Shown here one piece after another: positions 45,195-56,769 of a stretch of DNA of 64,000 nt; positions within the stretch are counted from its first letter, which is position 1; the number at the start of each line of letters is the position of its first letter. The position numbers and the translations under genes are program-made. Origin of the DNA: Hermatobates lingyangjiaoensis (Eukaryota; Arthropoda; Insecta; Hemiptera; Hermatobatidae); contig JAPFBL010000118.1 in assembly GCA_026182355.1 (NCBI GenBank), positions 931,001-995,000 of the forward strand, written 5' to 3'. The notes beneath the pieces were generated by a model. That model saw nothing but the letters and a program-made list of their open reading frames with translations. It was not told the origin of the DNA and did not search any database.

Positions 45195-45790
45195 ATAGAT
45201 TTACTTTTCTATTTTTAGTTTACTATAAGTAAGGTTAATGATAATGAAAAACATTGTGCGTTATGGTACATTTTCTGTTTTTACAATTTTTTTTTTAAGG
45301 AAAACGGCTCATTAAAAAACAATGAAATTTTGCCAAAAAAATTGAACTGAAAATTAGCTATTAAAAAAAAAATCGTGAAATTTTAGTTACCACAAAGAGC
45401 AATAAAGCTATGAAAACTGAATATTCGTCCTCGACGAATGGACCACCTGCTATACTTGTCGGATTTATTTATACAAAGATTTTATACAAGGTCGACACGT
45501 TCAACACTTAATTTTTATCTTCACGTTATAAAATGTGAATGGGAAATGTTAAATTAAATACAGAAAAACTCCATCAAAATAAAAATGCGAAGAATCATTT
45601 TTTTACATTGACTTATAAAATTTGTTCTAAAGAATCAACTGAAATAAAATTGATATTTAGAAGTTTAATGAAGAAATCTGAAATAATATACTTAATATGA
45701 CTTAATATGAGGTGTAAGAAGAATAAACTTCTTTCATGTAAAAAGTAAACACCATATCAAAATAATTTCTGATGCTTTCCATTTCATGGA
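45195..45790 (+). repeat. Family T repeat, internal part
   Basis: agtttactataagtaaggtt start, then aaaacggctcattaaaaaac and cacctgctatacttgtcgga as in 54340-54510; partly interrupted at 45480-45590 by family C sequence. Confidence 0.55.
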
Positions 45791-45807
45791 TTTTTCTAAC
45801 AAGTCAA

Positions 45808-46172
45808 GGGTCAAGGGTCAGCTGGCCATGCACAGCAAGGTGGATGCCAAATTAGTGGACAGGCATCTAGGCCTTTTACCACTTCATTCGCTAATGTAAT
45901 TTACAAGTCAGGATTCAAGCTAAACTGGCGCTTTTACTTATCCCTTGTATTGAAAAATAAAAAAATTTCCTTCACTAGTTTTAACCTTTGACCAATGACT
46001 AGAACAGTAGTTTATACCATGAAAAATACCAGAAGCAATGTACATGTAACACTTGAATGAGAAACCATCACATGGAGCCCATATGCGACTCATTCCCCGA
46101 CAAGTGTGCAGCCCGAAAGCAGAGATAAGAATTGCAAAAGCTGCATTCAAAAATGCATTTATCAATCCCATT
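45808..46172 (-). repeat. Duplicated ORF-bearing segment, copy 1
   Basis: Matches 56770-57131 over about 360 bases with few differences. Both copies keep the same minus-strand frame: here 46171-45938 reads MGLINAFLNAAFAILISAFG, then HTCRGMSRIWAPCDGF...HWSKVKTSEGNF. The frame is preserved through the differences, so it may be an exon of a small gene family or a transposon-borne frame. I do not recognise the protein; it has a hydrophobic start and several Cys. Confidence 0.5.
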
Positions 46173-46429
46173 TGTTTAACAAAATGCTCTACTCAATTTA
46201 TATGTTGTAACATTGAAAAATTCTTAATATCAGTTGTTGATGTTTTTGTGTTTATGAATAATATTATCATCGGGTACTATTGAATTATAAGAAATGGACT
46301 CTTTCGTTCTATATTACAAAGCTGATGCTAATTTAAAGCTAATTCTTCAAATTGTCTAGAATTTTGATATTATGTTTACTAAAGTTTAGTTTCATAATTT
46401 TTATTTTAGATTTTTCTATTATAGTTTTG

Positions 46430-47355
46430 TTTTTTTTTTTTGGAAGGGTGGATTATTTCTTTCGGTGGATTACTTTCCTGAACCCATGTTATGGCACCAA
46501 TTGCTTTAAAACCGTTAAAAGTTAAGAGTTGACTGTAGATGTAAAAGGTTTTAGTTTTGCGTTGGTTGGTTCAGTCAGTTTGAAGTGACATGAGGAGGCG
46601 ATAAATATACTTGGAGCAAGTTCTTTTGACAGCTTTACTCTGTCCCCGGATTACCGGTGGGGTGAGGGGTCCGGGGGGGCAATTGGTTGTAGTCGGCTTA
46701 TATCTCACACATGTCCTTCTACCCAAGTAACGCCCATTCCATTGTAAATCTCTCACTCACTCACTCTCTCTCTCTCTCTCTGTTCTTCGACACTTCTGAC
46801 GCGCCCAAAAGGCAAACTGCCAAAAACCGCTTTCTCTTTCTTACTTGTTAGCAAAAGCGATTTTGCTGACACTCCAGCGTAAAAAAAAAATCAGTGTTGA
46901 CCAAAACATTCAAACAGACTACTTTCACTTCCTTCAAAGATAACACTATATAGATTCCTTTACTTTACAGAGTGTCAGAATTTATAACTAAAAGTCATAA
47001 ATTGACTGCTTTTTAATATAAAATGAGGGGAGTGGCTGAGAAGACAGTGACGACTGAAGGGAAGTCCCCTTGAAGAGACACTCATTCAGTGTGGCCAACT
47101 TACGGAGAGAAAGAAGACAAGGATAAACAACTTTAAATAATAATAAAAATAATAAATAAAAACATTTGAAAAAACTAACAACAAAGTTAAGTAACTTTAA
47201 AATAAGACATAATTAAATTAACAATAAATAACAAAAACAATTAACGATTGAGGTTAAACCCAGGAGTAGGTTTGCCTCCCAGAAGACTAATAAACACTTC
47301 TGAAGCTGTCAAAGTGACATGAGCATTAGCTTCATTCATCTGCCATAGGATATAT
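46430..47355. other. Intergenic; balanced-composition stretch with (CT)n
   Basis: 46560-46900 is less AT-rich and contains a (CT)n tract at 46745-46781; it could be a promoter or UTR but nothing specific supports that. Confidence 0.2.
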
Positions 47356-47360
47356 ACATA

Positions 47361-47562
47361 TCAATGATCAAACCACAATAAGAAATGGGAAAACAAGACT
47401 AAGATCTTTCAACCGTAACAATCGGTCTTCGTCAGAGTCAAAAACCCAACTGACTCTGACGAAGACCGCTTGTTACGGTTGAAAGATTTTAGTCTTGTTT
47501 TCCAATTTCTTATTGCGGTTTGATCATTGATTGTTATTTCACGTGTTTATTTGAAATCTTTT
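47361..47562. mobile_element. Family A head-to-head pair
   Basis: Cores at 47398-47439 (minus) and 47452-47494 (plus) with a loop of only about 12 bases; flanked by tatata words on both sides. Confidence 0.8.
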
Positions 47563-47732
47563 TATATATACATATATAAAATATACATACATATATAGAA
47601 TTAGAAATGAACGATGAAATTAATGAAGCAAAAAGTAAAAACGAAACTTTATCAGATATTTTAAAAACAGACTGAAATGAGCTTGTATATATTACGGTTG
47701 GAGATTGAAAGTAGTTTCTTTTGTTGTTGCAG

Positions 47733-47810
47733 AAAACTTAGTATAAAGACTCATTGGTGCTGGGACGGGCGAGATCCGAATAATGTTAAAAGAAGAACCG
47801 AAAATGAAAG
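47733..47810 (+). CDS. Candidate exon (26 codons)
   Basis: Strong acceptor tttcttttgttgttgcag ending at 47732 and donor GTAAGATAAC from 47811 enclose 78 nt. One frame is open throughout (KLSIKTHWCWDGRDPNNVKR then RTENE), entering with one base of a split codon and leaving with two. In another frame it could start with ATG at about 47783 (MLKEEPKMK). It is richer in G+C than its flanks. No neighbouring exon is identified and the product is unknown. Confidence 0.4.
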
Positions 47811-48059
47811 GTAAGATAACATATTTTTCTTAGAGTAAAGTACTTTATCATAAATTATTCTGTATAGTGTATTAGAATAGTATTTTTATTTAAAGAAAAT
47901 AGGCTTTTGATTATTGTGTTTCTGCTAGTGGTATGGTTAAGCGACGTGTTCTTTGACCTCTTGCCGGTGTACATCTGATTAGTTTAGCCCCACACTGGCC
48001 AGCATTTACTAGAAGAACAAGTTTTTGTATCTCCCCCATAAGCAAACTTGTGGGATGGT

Positions 48060-49035
48060 CACCTCATCGGACTCTATTTAGTGATATTGAGACTAATGAA
48101 CCCTCAGAGAAGCCATGTCCACTCAGGGCTTTAGTTAACCTATGAAAAGGTTACATTAGAGGTTCATATTATCTGACAACCCGAGTAGTACCACAGATAT
48201 AGCAAACCCCCTGAGGGTTCAGTAGTTATCTATGAGAGGAACGTTTCCTCTGACTCTCATTTAGTACTTCTGATATAGCAAACACCCGAAGGGTTCAGTA
48301 GTTACCCTCAAAAGGGTCGTACCCCCTGTCTCTTATTTAGTACTATTCATATAGCAAAGCCCTTGAGGGTTCAGTAGCTACACATGAGACGGTAGTACCC
48401 ACTTTCTCTTATTTAGTACTATTCATATAGCAAAGCCCCTGAGGGTTCAGTAGCTACACATGAGAGGGTAGTACCCTGTCTCTTATTTAATACTATTCAT
48501 ATAGCGAAGCCCTTGAGGGTTCAGTAGTTACCCTCGAGAGGGTCATATCCCCTGACTCTGATTTAGTACCATTTATATACCGAAGTCCCTGAGGGTTCAG
48601 TAGTTACCCATGAGAGAGTTGTACCCTCTGTCTCTTATTTAGTACTATTCATATAGCATTCCCCCTGAGGGTTCAGTAGTTACCCACGAGAGGGTTGTAC
48701 CCTCTGTCTCTAATTTAGTACTATTGATATAGCATTCCCCCTGAGGGTTCAGTAGTTACCCACGAGAGGGTTGTACCCTCTGTTTCTCATTTAGTACCAT
48801 TTATATAGCGAAGTCCCTGAGGGTTCAGTAGTTACCCATGAGAGAGTTGTACCCTCTGTCTCTTATTTAGTACTATTCATATAGCATTCCCCCTGAGGGT
48901 TCAGTTGTTACCCACGAGAGGGTTGTACCCTCTCTTTCTCATTTAGTACCATTGATAAAGCAAAGCCCCTGAGGGTTCAGTAGTTACCCATGACAGGATC
49001 ATTTCCTCTGACTCTTATTTAGTACCTCTTATAGC
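48060..49035 (+). repeat. 76-bp minisatellite with internal hairpin
   Basis: About 11 well-kept units (landmark gagggttcagtagttac; spacing 76, once 74) plus decayed ends. Each unit contains an inverted pair gagagggt / accctct. Units differ enough to be an old array with local homogenisation. Confidence 0.95.
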
Positions 49036-49039
49036 AAAC

Positions 49040-50590
49040 CCTCTGAATGCCGCCTCCTCTTGCTATTCTACTGACTGATAATCTAGGTGCAATGAACTTT
49101 CACTGACGGGTGGTTCATACCACATGACAGTCAGTGATGTCACCAGGAAGGCAATGTTCTCTCTCCGATCCCCAAGTGAAGGCATGTAAGACTTCACTAG
49201 TCAACCATTGAGAGAGCCAAGAATCTCGATACCCCAGAAGTAAACCCCCTTTTGGGAACATGTGACCTAGTGAGTGCTTTAGTATCCTAGTCCCCACCAC
49301 CACGCTCCTGTGTTACGTTGGTCTCCTCCCACTTGAGTACCTCTTAATGACCTCTTTTCGAACAGCTACTTGATTTCAGCCTAGTATACTCTAAGTATAA
49401 TGTAGCTCTTCATATTTTACTATTACGCATATTTGATCTTGTTCTCGAACTGACTGTACTCATACAACAGTCATGACAGTTTGATATCATGGACAAATCA
49501 CTATGACCTCTGAATCTTAAGAATGAATACAATTATTTCCTCAAATGTACATTACGGTACACTCCATGTCCATCGTATCCACCTCTACTTCCACACTCTC
49601 TGTCTTCTCAGATCTTTATCCACCAATCACTTAAGTATTCGATGTTCTGTGCTTTATTTCTTATTTACTAATAATTATTTTTTTTAACTTTATTGAGTTT
49701 TATTTATATGTTTGTGTAATTGTTATTTATACCAAAAAATACTATAATATGGTAATTACAGTACTTTTTAAGCATTTATAGTACGTTTTTGATCTCTGGA
49801 AAAGATTAATCGAATTATAATGTATTCTCATGAGAAAATTGGTCTGGTCATATGACCATCTCTATATACGAAGTTAGTTCGGAACGAATTAAATTCGTAA
49901 GTCGAGGTACCATTGTATTAATATTCAAATTTATGTTGATGTTATATAATTATTCTAGAATCCTGAAGATTCTACATTGAAACGTCGTAGAAAACAAAAA
50001 GTTGAAAGTTAGTTATGTGTTACAATATTGGATAATAGCGTCATAGCTCGTATGCACGAGTGGGAGGGGTTCGGTTTTAGACGTTTTATATCTTCAAGTA
50101 CGAGATGAAGATGGACAACGTCTAAAACCGGTTGGACGACTCCTGCTCTTGTTTACAAGGGATGTCGGTGTTTTTTAATAAAGTGATTTTAACTGACCTA
50201 TGCGTTATTAACAGTATGCGTGTATTTACCTACTTAGATGTTGATAGCTTTTAGTTTGGCTTATAAGTGTGAGTGTGGTACACGATAAGTGTGGTAACTC
50301 AATATTATACCAGAAGTTTTTGAACAAAATAAAGGTTTTTATCGTGTTCATATAAAGTTTGAGTTTGTTTAAAAGGTCATGATGAACATTGAACTGTTTT
50401 GTAATTGTTAGAACTTTGAGATGTTTATAGCTATTTCTTTCTTTCTAAAGTTGACCCTTATACTCTTTTCTCTTCTGTGCTGTTCAAGTAACAAAAGTGT
50501 GGCTTTTTTGTTATTAGGCACCCGTTAAAAATTATAGATCACATTGATTGGAGTGAGTGCCCACGTTACATGATGTCACCTGTGGTGTTG
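49040..50590. other. Intergenic with a long hairpin
   Basis: A hairpin lies at 50072-50130 (see findings). Near 49973-50000 a weak hammerhead-like string (CTGAAGA...GAAACGTC) is present without convincing stems. No gene recognised. Confidence 0.3.
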
Positions 50591-50596
50591 CAGTGG

Positions 50597-50868
50597 TCGT
50601 TCTATGAGGGAACACACATAAGCCGAGCATTGGCCCCTTTATGAACATTCTACATTGGAAATCCTAAATTCTTCACTAAAGTGAATTTAGAGTAGGAACT
50701 TTAATGTATAGCTGAAATTATTCAGGCTCGGGATCGATGTCCGAGGGATGGAATGCTCCGATTTTTTTCACCTCCATCGTTATAAAAGTAAAGTCCAGAG
50801 TGGGTATTGAACCCCAGATCTAGCAGCCCAGAGACGAGTAACTTGCCACTTGGCTAGCCTAGCCCCTT
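50597..50868 (-). mobile_element. tRNA-derived SINE
   Basis: Minus-strand copy from a head near aggctagccaagtggcaagt to cactgcaacacc at the 3' end. Confidence 0.75.
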
Positions 50869-50999
50869 ATATGGACTTTGGTTTTTGCCTTTAGTAATGT
50901 CAGAAAGTGGGATTGGGCATATTTTTTATTTGTTGTGTACTTTCGATAAGGGCGATGCAGATAAATGAGTTGATTTTACAATTCTACATTGTCTAGTTT

Positions 51000-51075
51000 A
51001 GTAGATGGGTACCTGACGTCGTATAGGTTCGAAACGGACTACTTTATGTTCTTTCTGAAGAATGAGTTGACAAGT
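51000..51075 (-). repeat. SINE fragment
   Basis: gggtacctgacgtcgtatag and ttcgaaacggactactttat follow the middle of the SINE. Confidence 0.45.
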
Positions 51076-51188
51076 TCATTGCGTTAATGAAAAATTTTAT
51101 ATATATATAACCAAGAGTAGGCATATCTGATACTGCTAGTAATAAAATAAAAGTATAGAGGGCATTTCGGAGATTAATAGAGGGAGTA

Positions 51189-51465
51189 TTGTTAGGAGAT
51201 TGTGTGTGGAGGCGAGCGTGGACTCGTGGACTGCGGCGGGCAGCGCAGACAGGTGCACGGAGGCAGGTAGTGGCCGACTGGCGCGTGGGAGGGGCGCGGG
51301 GTGGGGGCGGATTCCACCACGTGACTCCAGTCTCGCCGACACAGCCTGCCAGTGTGAGGTGCTCGCGCATTCCTCGCCCTCCTGACCGCCGCTCACACCA
51401 GTCTTCGTCCACTGCCGCCTCCACGTCTGCTCCAGCCTTCCCTTTCAACACACCAAGTAATTCTC
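51189..51465. promoter_or_regulatory. Isolated GC-rich, CpG-rich island
   Basis: About 270 bases with G+C well above half and many CpG, in a window that is otherwise around 30% G+C. It contains a CACGTG E-box near 51317. Long frames on both strands here (up to 147 codons) follow from the lack of stop codons in GC-rich DNA and do not agree with each other. A promoter or first exon is the likeliest explanation; a transferred or transposed fragment is an alternative. Confidence 0.4.
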
Positions 51466-52089
51466 CTTCATTATCTTTACCTATCAATATTTATCATCAC
51501 TTTTAAATCCTACTTTTCGTGTTTCGACTTCTAACTTGTGTCACCCTGGGTCTCCCAGTATTCTCTATATATGGAATGTATACATGTGTAACAAGATTTC
51601 AAATAAACACTTTAAATAAAAACCAACGTCGAAACTCCAAAAATTCAGAAATCTAATTAATATCTACACCTCATCTGTATCTCAGAATATCTTAGTACCA
51701 TTTCTGAATTTCTTCTTGTGGTTCAGAGGTTGATGTATATAATATATATATAAATATTGATAAAAGTATCGACCCTGGAATAGAAACAAAACTAAAGTTT
51801 TCGGGACTCGGTCAGTTCTTCAGGTTTAAATTAAACTCTCTTTGCCAATGTTTCGGTCTTTTTTTAAAACCTTTTTCAAGGATAATAGAAATTTTGACAA
51901 TAGGTTAGTGAGAAAACTAACAGAAGTATACATTTTGAAACAGAAAAACTAAGTATTACATTACAGATTATTTTTTTTTGTAAAATAAATGAGGATAAAT
52001 GAGGACCGAAACGTTGGCAATGAGAGTTTAATTTGAACCTGAAGAACTGACCGAGTCCTGATAAACTTTAGTTTTATATATATATATAT

Positions 52090-52308
52090 AAAGATTTCAC
52101 ATAAACACGTGAAATAACAATCAATAATCAAACCACAATAAGAAATGGGCAAACAAGACTTAGATCTTTCAACCGTAACAGGCGGTCATCGTCAGAGTCA
52201 AAAACGAACAAAAAAACGAGTTGGGTTTTTGACTCTGACGAAGACCGCTTGCTACGGCTGAAAGATCTCAGTCTTGTTTTCTCATTTCTTATTGTAGTTT
52301 GATCATTA
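52090..52308. mobile_element. Family A head-to-head pair
   Basis: Cores at 52158-52199 (minus) and 52231-52273 (plus); (TA)n on both sides. Confidence 0.8.
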
Positions 52309-52494
52309 TATATATATATAAATCATTATATATATATATATATATATATGTTTCAGAGCAAACTATAGATACACAGTGCTGAGAAAAACTCACTTGTTTT
52401 GCTGTGTATTTATAGTTTATTCACAAAGGTTTGTTGTCCTTTGTGAATCGTTTTCCAGTTTATAAAATCTATATATATTTATATGCGCACAAAT

Positions 52495-52632
52495 GGTTTT
52501 TCCAACTCGTCTCTGTACCAGTGTGCTTCATTCCACTCTCTTGTCTCCTAAAGACAGTTTAAACAAAAAATTAGAGATTCTAAGTATATGTTTTTAATTT
52601 CTTTATTTTTCTGTATCTGCATTGAGCTATCT
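52495..52632 (+). mobile_element. Decayed single-arm family B element
   Basis: ccagtgtgcttcattccact, tctcctaaagacagttt and taattt-like tail in family B order. Confidence 0.5.
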
Positions 52633-52811
52633 ATATTTGAATAGTTATGCAGCAAATCTTCTCATAGATATGTTTAATTTCAAATCGCTATTTATATTAG
52701 ATAACTGGATAAAATATTGTAGGAAATACTGCAAGCCCCAAAAAAATAGTAAGAAAATTTCAGTCAGCAGAAAAGTTCTGAATGCATGGGCTGCTACATA
52801 CTTCAATTCAA

Positions 52812-52816
52812 CACAA

Positions 52817-52870
<54 letters not shown>

Positions 52871-52907
52871 ATATAATCAATAATATTCTCGACCGTGTGA
52901 CAGGTAA

Positions 52908-52970
<63 letters not shown>

Positions 52971-53030
52971 TAATTTCATTTGACCTAGCCCTCAATAACA
53001 AAACATAGAATATACACATAATATATATAT
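52812..53030. repeat. (CA)n/(TA)n compound microsatellites
   Basis: (AC)n then (AT)n at 52812-52862, repeated at 52911-52965, and (AT)n near 53020-53032. ORFs rich in Cys-Val and Tyr-Ile are artefacts. Confidence 0.95.
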
Positions 53031-53033
53031 ATA

Positions 53034-53335
53034 TACACTTTTTCGATGAAAATACGATCCGAAATGGACAAAACCAGTTCAATGTACATAAAGAAACATA
53101 GAGAAATTAAAAACACAAACTTACAGTCTCTAATTTTCGGTTGAACCGTCTTCAGGAGAGATAAGAGAGGGAAACCAAACGCACTGGCACAGAGACGGTT
53201 CGAATCTCCAACCGTCTCCGTATCAGTGCGCTTGGTTTCCCTCTCTTATCTCTCCTGAAGACGGTTCAACCGAAAATTAAAGACTGTAAGTTTGTGTTTT
53301 TAATTTCTCTATGTTTCTTTATGTACATTGAACTA
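53034..53335. mobile_element. Family B head-to-head pair
   Basis: Left arm from actttttcgatgaaaatacg to about 53195, right arm from about 53205 to 53335, inverted; cores at 53126-53159 (minus) and 53251-53286 (plus). Both flanks are (TA)n. The left arm runs about 50 bases further out than the right arm. Confidence 0.8.
53126..53159 (-). ncRNA. Hammerhead-like ribozyme motif, family B
   Basis: TCTC, CTGAAGA, C, GGT/ACC stem, GAA, AATT, A, GAGA: stem I (TCTC/GAGA) pairs fully, stem III is the AATT palindrome. Confidence 0.45.
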
Positions 53336-53369
53336 TATATATATATCATAAACACGTAAAATTATTAAG

Positions 53370-53555
53370 AAATGTGTCTCAACCATTGCTTTGCTAGTGC
53401 GCTTGGTGTTCCTATCTCAACTCTCCTGATGACGGTTCAACCAAAAATTAGAGACAGTAAGTGTGTTTGTTCCTTTGTTCTTTGTCTGTGATTTACCGTG
53501 AAACGTTTGTTGTCCTTTTAGTTCGTTTTCCTGTTTATAATATATATATATCAAC
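53370..53555 (+). mobile_element. Single-arm family B element
   Basis: tagtgcgcttggtgttccta, ctctcctgatgacggttcaa and gagacagtaagtgtgtttg in order; followed by (TA)n at 53540. Confidence 0.6.
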
Positions 53556-53559
53556 ATCT

Positions 53560-53690
53560 AAACGACAGAAAGAAATCAGGAAATTTACTAAGGTATTTCA
53601 ACCAAAACAAGTGGTTTTTGTCAGAGTCCAAACTGATTCTGAAAATACCACTTGTTTTGGTTGAACGATTTAGTCAATTTCCTATTTTTA
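53560..53690. mobile_element. Diverged family A pair
   Basis: Inverted arms tttcaaccaaaacaagtggt and accacttgttttggttgaac with a short loop; only the core region remains. Confidence 0.6.
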
Positions 53691-55312
53691 CTTTACTATA
53701 AGTAAAGTATAGTGATCGTGAAAAAATTCGATCTCGAGATTTTGACGGAATTACATGTTTTGAGGTCCCAGAAGTCGTTTTATGAAGTTTTTACGATGAT
53801 GTCTGTGTGTGGGTGGGTGGGTGGGTGCGTGGGTGGGTGCGTGTGTTAGCATTGCTTGTTACCACGCTACGGTCCAGAATCTTTGATGGATCAAGTTGAT
53901 ATTTTACACAAAAATGGGCCCCATTTAGACGAAGAACCCTATTGTTTGGGAAGAATTATGCATGATGGGAAAGTCACTTTTTTTGCCAAAAACCGTTTTT
54001 TTTAAAACATTTATTTCTCCTAAACTGATAACCCTAGAGTTTTGAAATCTTGACATTATCTTTGAAGTTACAAATGCAACAAACGAAAAATATATTCAGA
54101 ATTTTAAGACAATAGGAAATATTTTTTTTTCAATAAAATGTAAAAATTTTTACTTATAATTCAATCTCAAACCTTGTGAGAGCGATACAAGCCATACTGT
54201 TTGACGGACAAGAATGAAACTATGCCTACAAATAGAACATTATATGGCGAATGAGTTGAGTAATTTTTTTTTTGAAATTACTTTCGCTAAAGGGGCGTTA
54301 CAGTACGATTTGTGTTTTCAGAAAATGATTTTTTGACGCTAAACGGCTCGTTAAAAAAAAATGAAAATTTGACCAAAAATGGAACAAAAAATTAGCAATT
54401 CACAAAAAAAAATTCATAAAGTTTCAATTACGGGAAAGAGCAATAACGATATAAAAACTGTTTGTTTATTCTAGACTAAGAGATCACCTGCTATACTTGT
54501 CGAATTTTTTGTATTTTTTTACATTGTTTACATTGACTTAGAAATTTTTTGAGCGAATCCACTGAGATAAAATTGATGTTTCTAATGGAAAAATGAAAAT
54601 ATATTATTGACTTATAAGAGATGTAAGAGGAATAATATTGTGCAGGTAAATGATAACACTCATTAAAAAAAAATTCGTATATATGTTATTTGACAAAGGG
54701 GAAGGAAAATGATCTTATTAAATACTAAGAAGCCATAAAATTCCCAGTATAATAATTCTGTTAAAAACCAAAAATGTAAAAGATAATTCAAAATTGAAAT
54801 CTTTCGTTTAGAGATTAATAACTGTAATTATCGTACATCTTTAATTAACAAATCACCTTAAAACAATATTTTCTTCGCTGTTTAAGAAGTTTTTCAGAGA
54901 AAAAAAGAGTATTTTACTGTTTCAAATTTGAAAATTTTACATTAATATTCAATGTAGAAGGATGTCAAGTAAACGATGTAAGAAATCTACTGGCTATTTG
55001 AACAATAGCCATGTTCTCTTGTAGGATACTATTTCGTGTCAAGAAATGTTCACTTTGGTTTTTCAAAAATGTTATTACTGCTGTAGTTATACTAATGAAA
55101 TTATTTGCAAATAATAAATTGTGATGTACAAAAATAAGCTTATAAATTGATATGTCCTTCAATCACTATCTGTACTACCTCAGGAATGACAGGCTAATAA
55201 TTATATCCCATTTAGATGTTTACGTTATGCTTAAATGAGACGTTATGTTTTATATACTCAAGAAATTTGACATTGAGTTACTTATAGTAAAGTAGAGTGT
55301 AGGCCACTCCAG
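53688..55312 (+). repeat. Family T repeat, longest copy
   Basis: Begins with ttactttactataagtaaag and ends with acttatagtaaagtagagtg then taggccactccag; the ends share an inverted ttactataagtaa word. At least eight partial copies lie elsewhere in the window in both orientations. It has no transposase frame and includes a (GGGT)n tract at 53808-53845. A non-autonomous DNA transposon is the best guess; the class is not clear. Confidence 0.6.
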
Positions 55313-55464
55313 ATTTTTTTTACTGTGGTTTTAAACGATAATTTTTATTTCTTGTGTTTATTGTAAAACTATACAATTGTGAAACAAGAGTGTGAAACCA
55401 CCTCTTGTACATTTTAGATAGATTTTCTATTTATTCAAAAGTTTCAAACATATATATTTATTTA

Positions 55465-55735
55465 TTTAAAAACCAATGGCTTAGAACTTGTTTCACATGT
55501 GTTTGATTGGTTGGTAGTAGACTTGGAGTGGGCGGGGTTATGGTGATGCTGTCAGCTGGTGGCCAGTTGATGAAGTTAATGGGGCCAAAAGCTTGAGCAC
55601 TCTGCCTGATACTGCTGTCAAATTGAGTGTTGAGGGTCGGTTTTCTTTTCTGTATTAAGAGAGCTTTGAAATTAGCAATTTTTTTTGGATCTTTTTCTTT
55701 TAATATTTATCTTTGTGTTATTTACAAGGTCATCC
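55465..55735 (-). mobile_element. Possible Penelope-like GIY-YIG C-terminal remnant
   Basis: The minus strand is open for about 80 codons without an ATG: KDPKKIANFKALLIQKRKPT then LNTQ...FGPINFINWPPADS. The stretch FKALLIQKRKPTLN resembles the end of GIY-YIG domains in Penelope-like elements (E.LLI..KP.LN). Only about 100 bases separate it from a family A copy at 55843. Moderate to low certainty. Confidence 0.35.
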
Positions 55736-55842
55736 CCTTGAATAGAGGTCTTGTGGGCAGACCCTGCATGGTTTCCAGGAGCACCTGCAGCTAAGTGCGT
55801 AGTCTCTGGGAATTAGAAGTAGTTGGCATATATATATATATA

Positions 55843-56143
55843 AAAAGATTTCACATAAACACGTAAATAACAATGAATGATCAAACCACAATATGCAAAT
55901 GGGAAAACAAGACTAAGATCTTTCAACCGTAACAAGCGGTCTTCGTCGGTGTCAAAAACCCAACTGAAACACTAGATGCAGAAAACATCTGGTGAGGGGT
56001 TGAGAAGAGTGGGAGAGAAGAGTGGTATCTTAAAAGGGTGAAAGGGCAGGAAAGGACTAATGTCCAGAAAGGGATGTTTGGGGAGACAAAGGAGTGGTTT
56101 GATCATTGATTGTTATTTCACGTGTTTATGTGAAATCTTTTTA
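55843..56143. mobile_element. Family A element with one full arm and a terminal repeat
   Basis: Left part (minus orientation) contains the terminus, the core at 55911-55953 and the long tail that matches the GIY-YIG relic at 1500-1610 (ggttgagaagagtgggag, cagaaagggatgtttgggga). The right side has only the inverted terminus (tgatcattgattgttatttc...). It shows that family A termini are inverted repeats of about 45 bases. Confidence 0.8.
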
Positions 56144-56769
56144 AGGAAAGTTCATCAGTTTTATATGACTGTAAGTGACTATATGACTATGATAGAGATA
56201 TATGTTATATATGACTACGGTTATAATCATGACTGTGAATAAGTTTAAAATATCATAAAAAGAAGAATAAATTTGAGAAGTAGTGAAATAAGATTAGCGT
56301 TGAGCGAATTTTTGAGAAGACCAAGTGTTTGATAGATACTAGACTAGAAGATCTTAGCTTTAACACTCTATAAGACTACCAGGCAATATAAAGGTGTTGA
56401 TTATTTGAGTATTGTAATTGTATCATTGAGCAATGATTCCATTAACATATTGTCGCGGTTAACAACGTTATCTGTATTTCATTAACCGCACCAACAGGCA
56501 TTTTGAATTGGAATGGAATTGGTTCATTTTAATATCATTACAGTATATTAGGACTTGTTATCTTGTATCATAAAACTATTATAGTTATTTTTAAAAATAT
56601 AGTAATTTTAATGTTCGTGATTAATAAAAATATTATGAACCGAAATGCGTACTGTACTGTCTTCAGAATATGAGATGTTTGAACTTTAGTGTTACATTCC
56701 CCAAGTCTTGCCAGGTTGCTCTCTCGTCTAGTTTTGATAAGGTGTTTTTTTTCACAATACTCACACTCC

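Noticed and set aside
51044..51506. ORFs of 61-147 codons on both strands
   Set aside because: They overlap in a GC-rich island with few stop codons; the frames disagree and no domain is seen.
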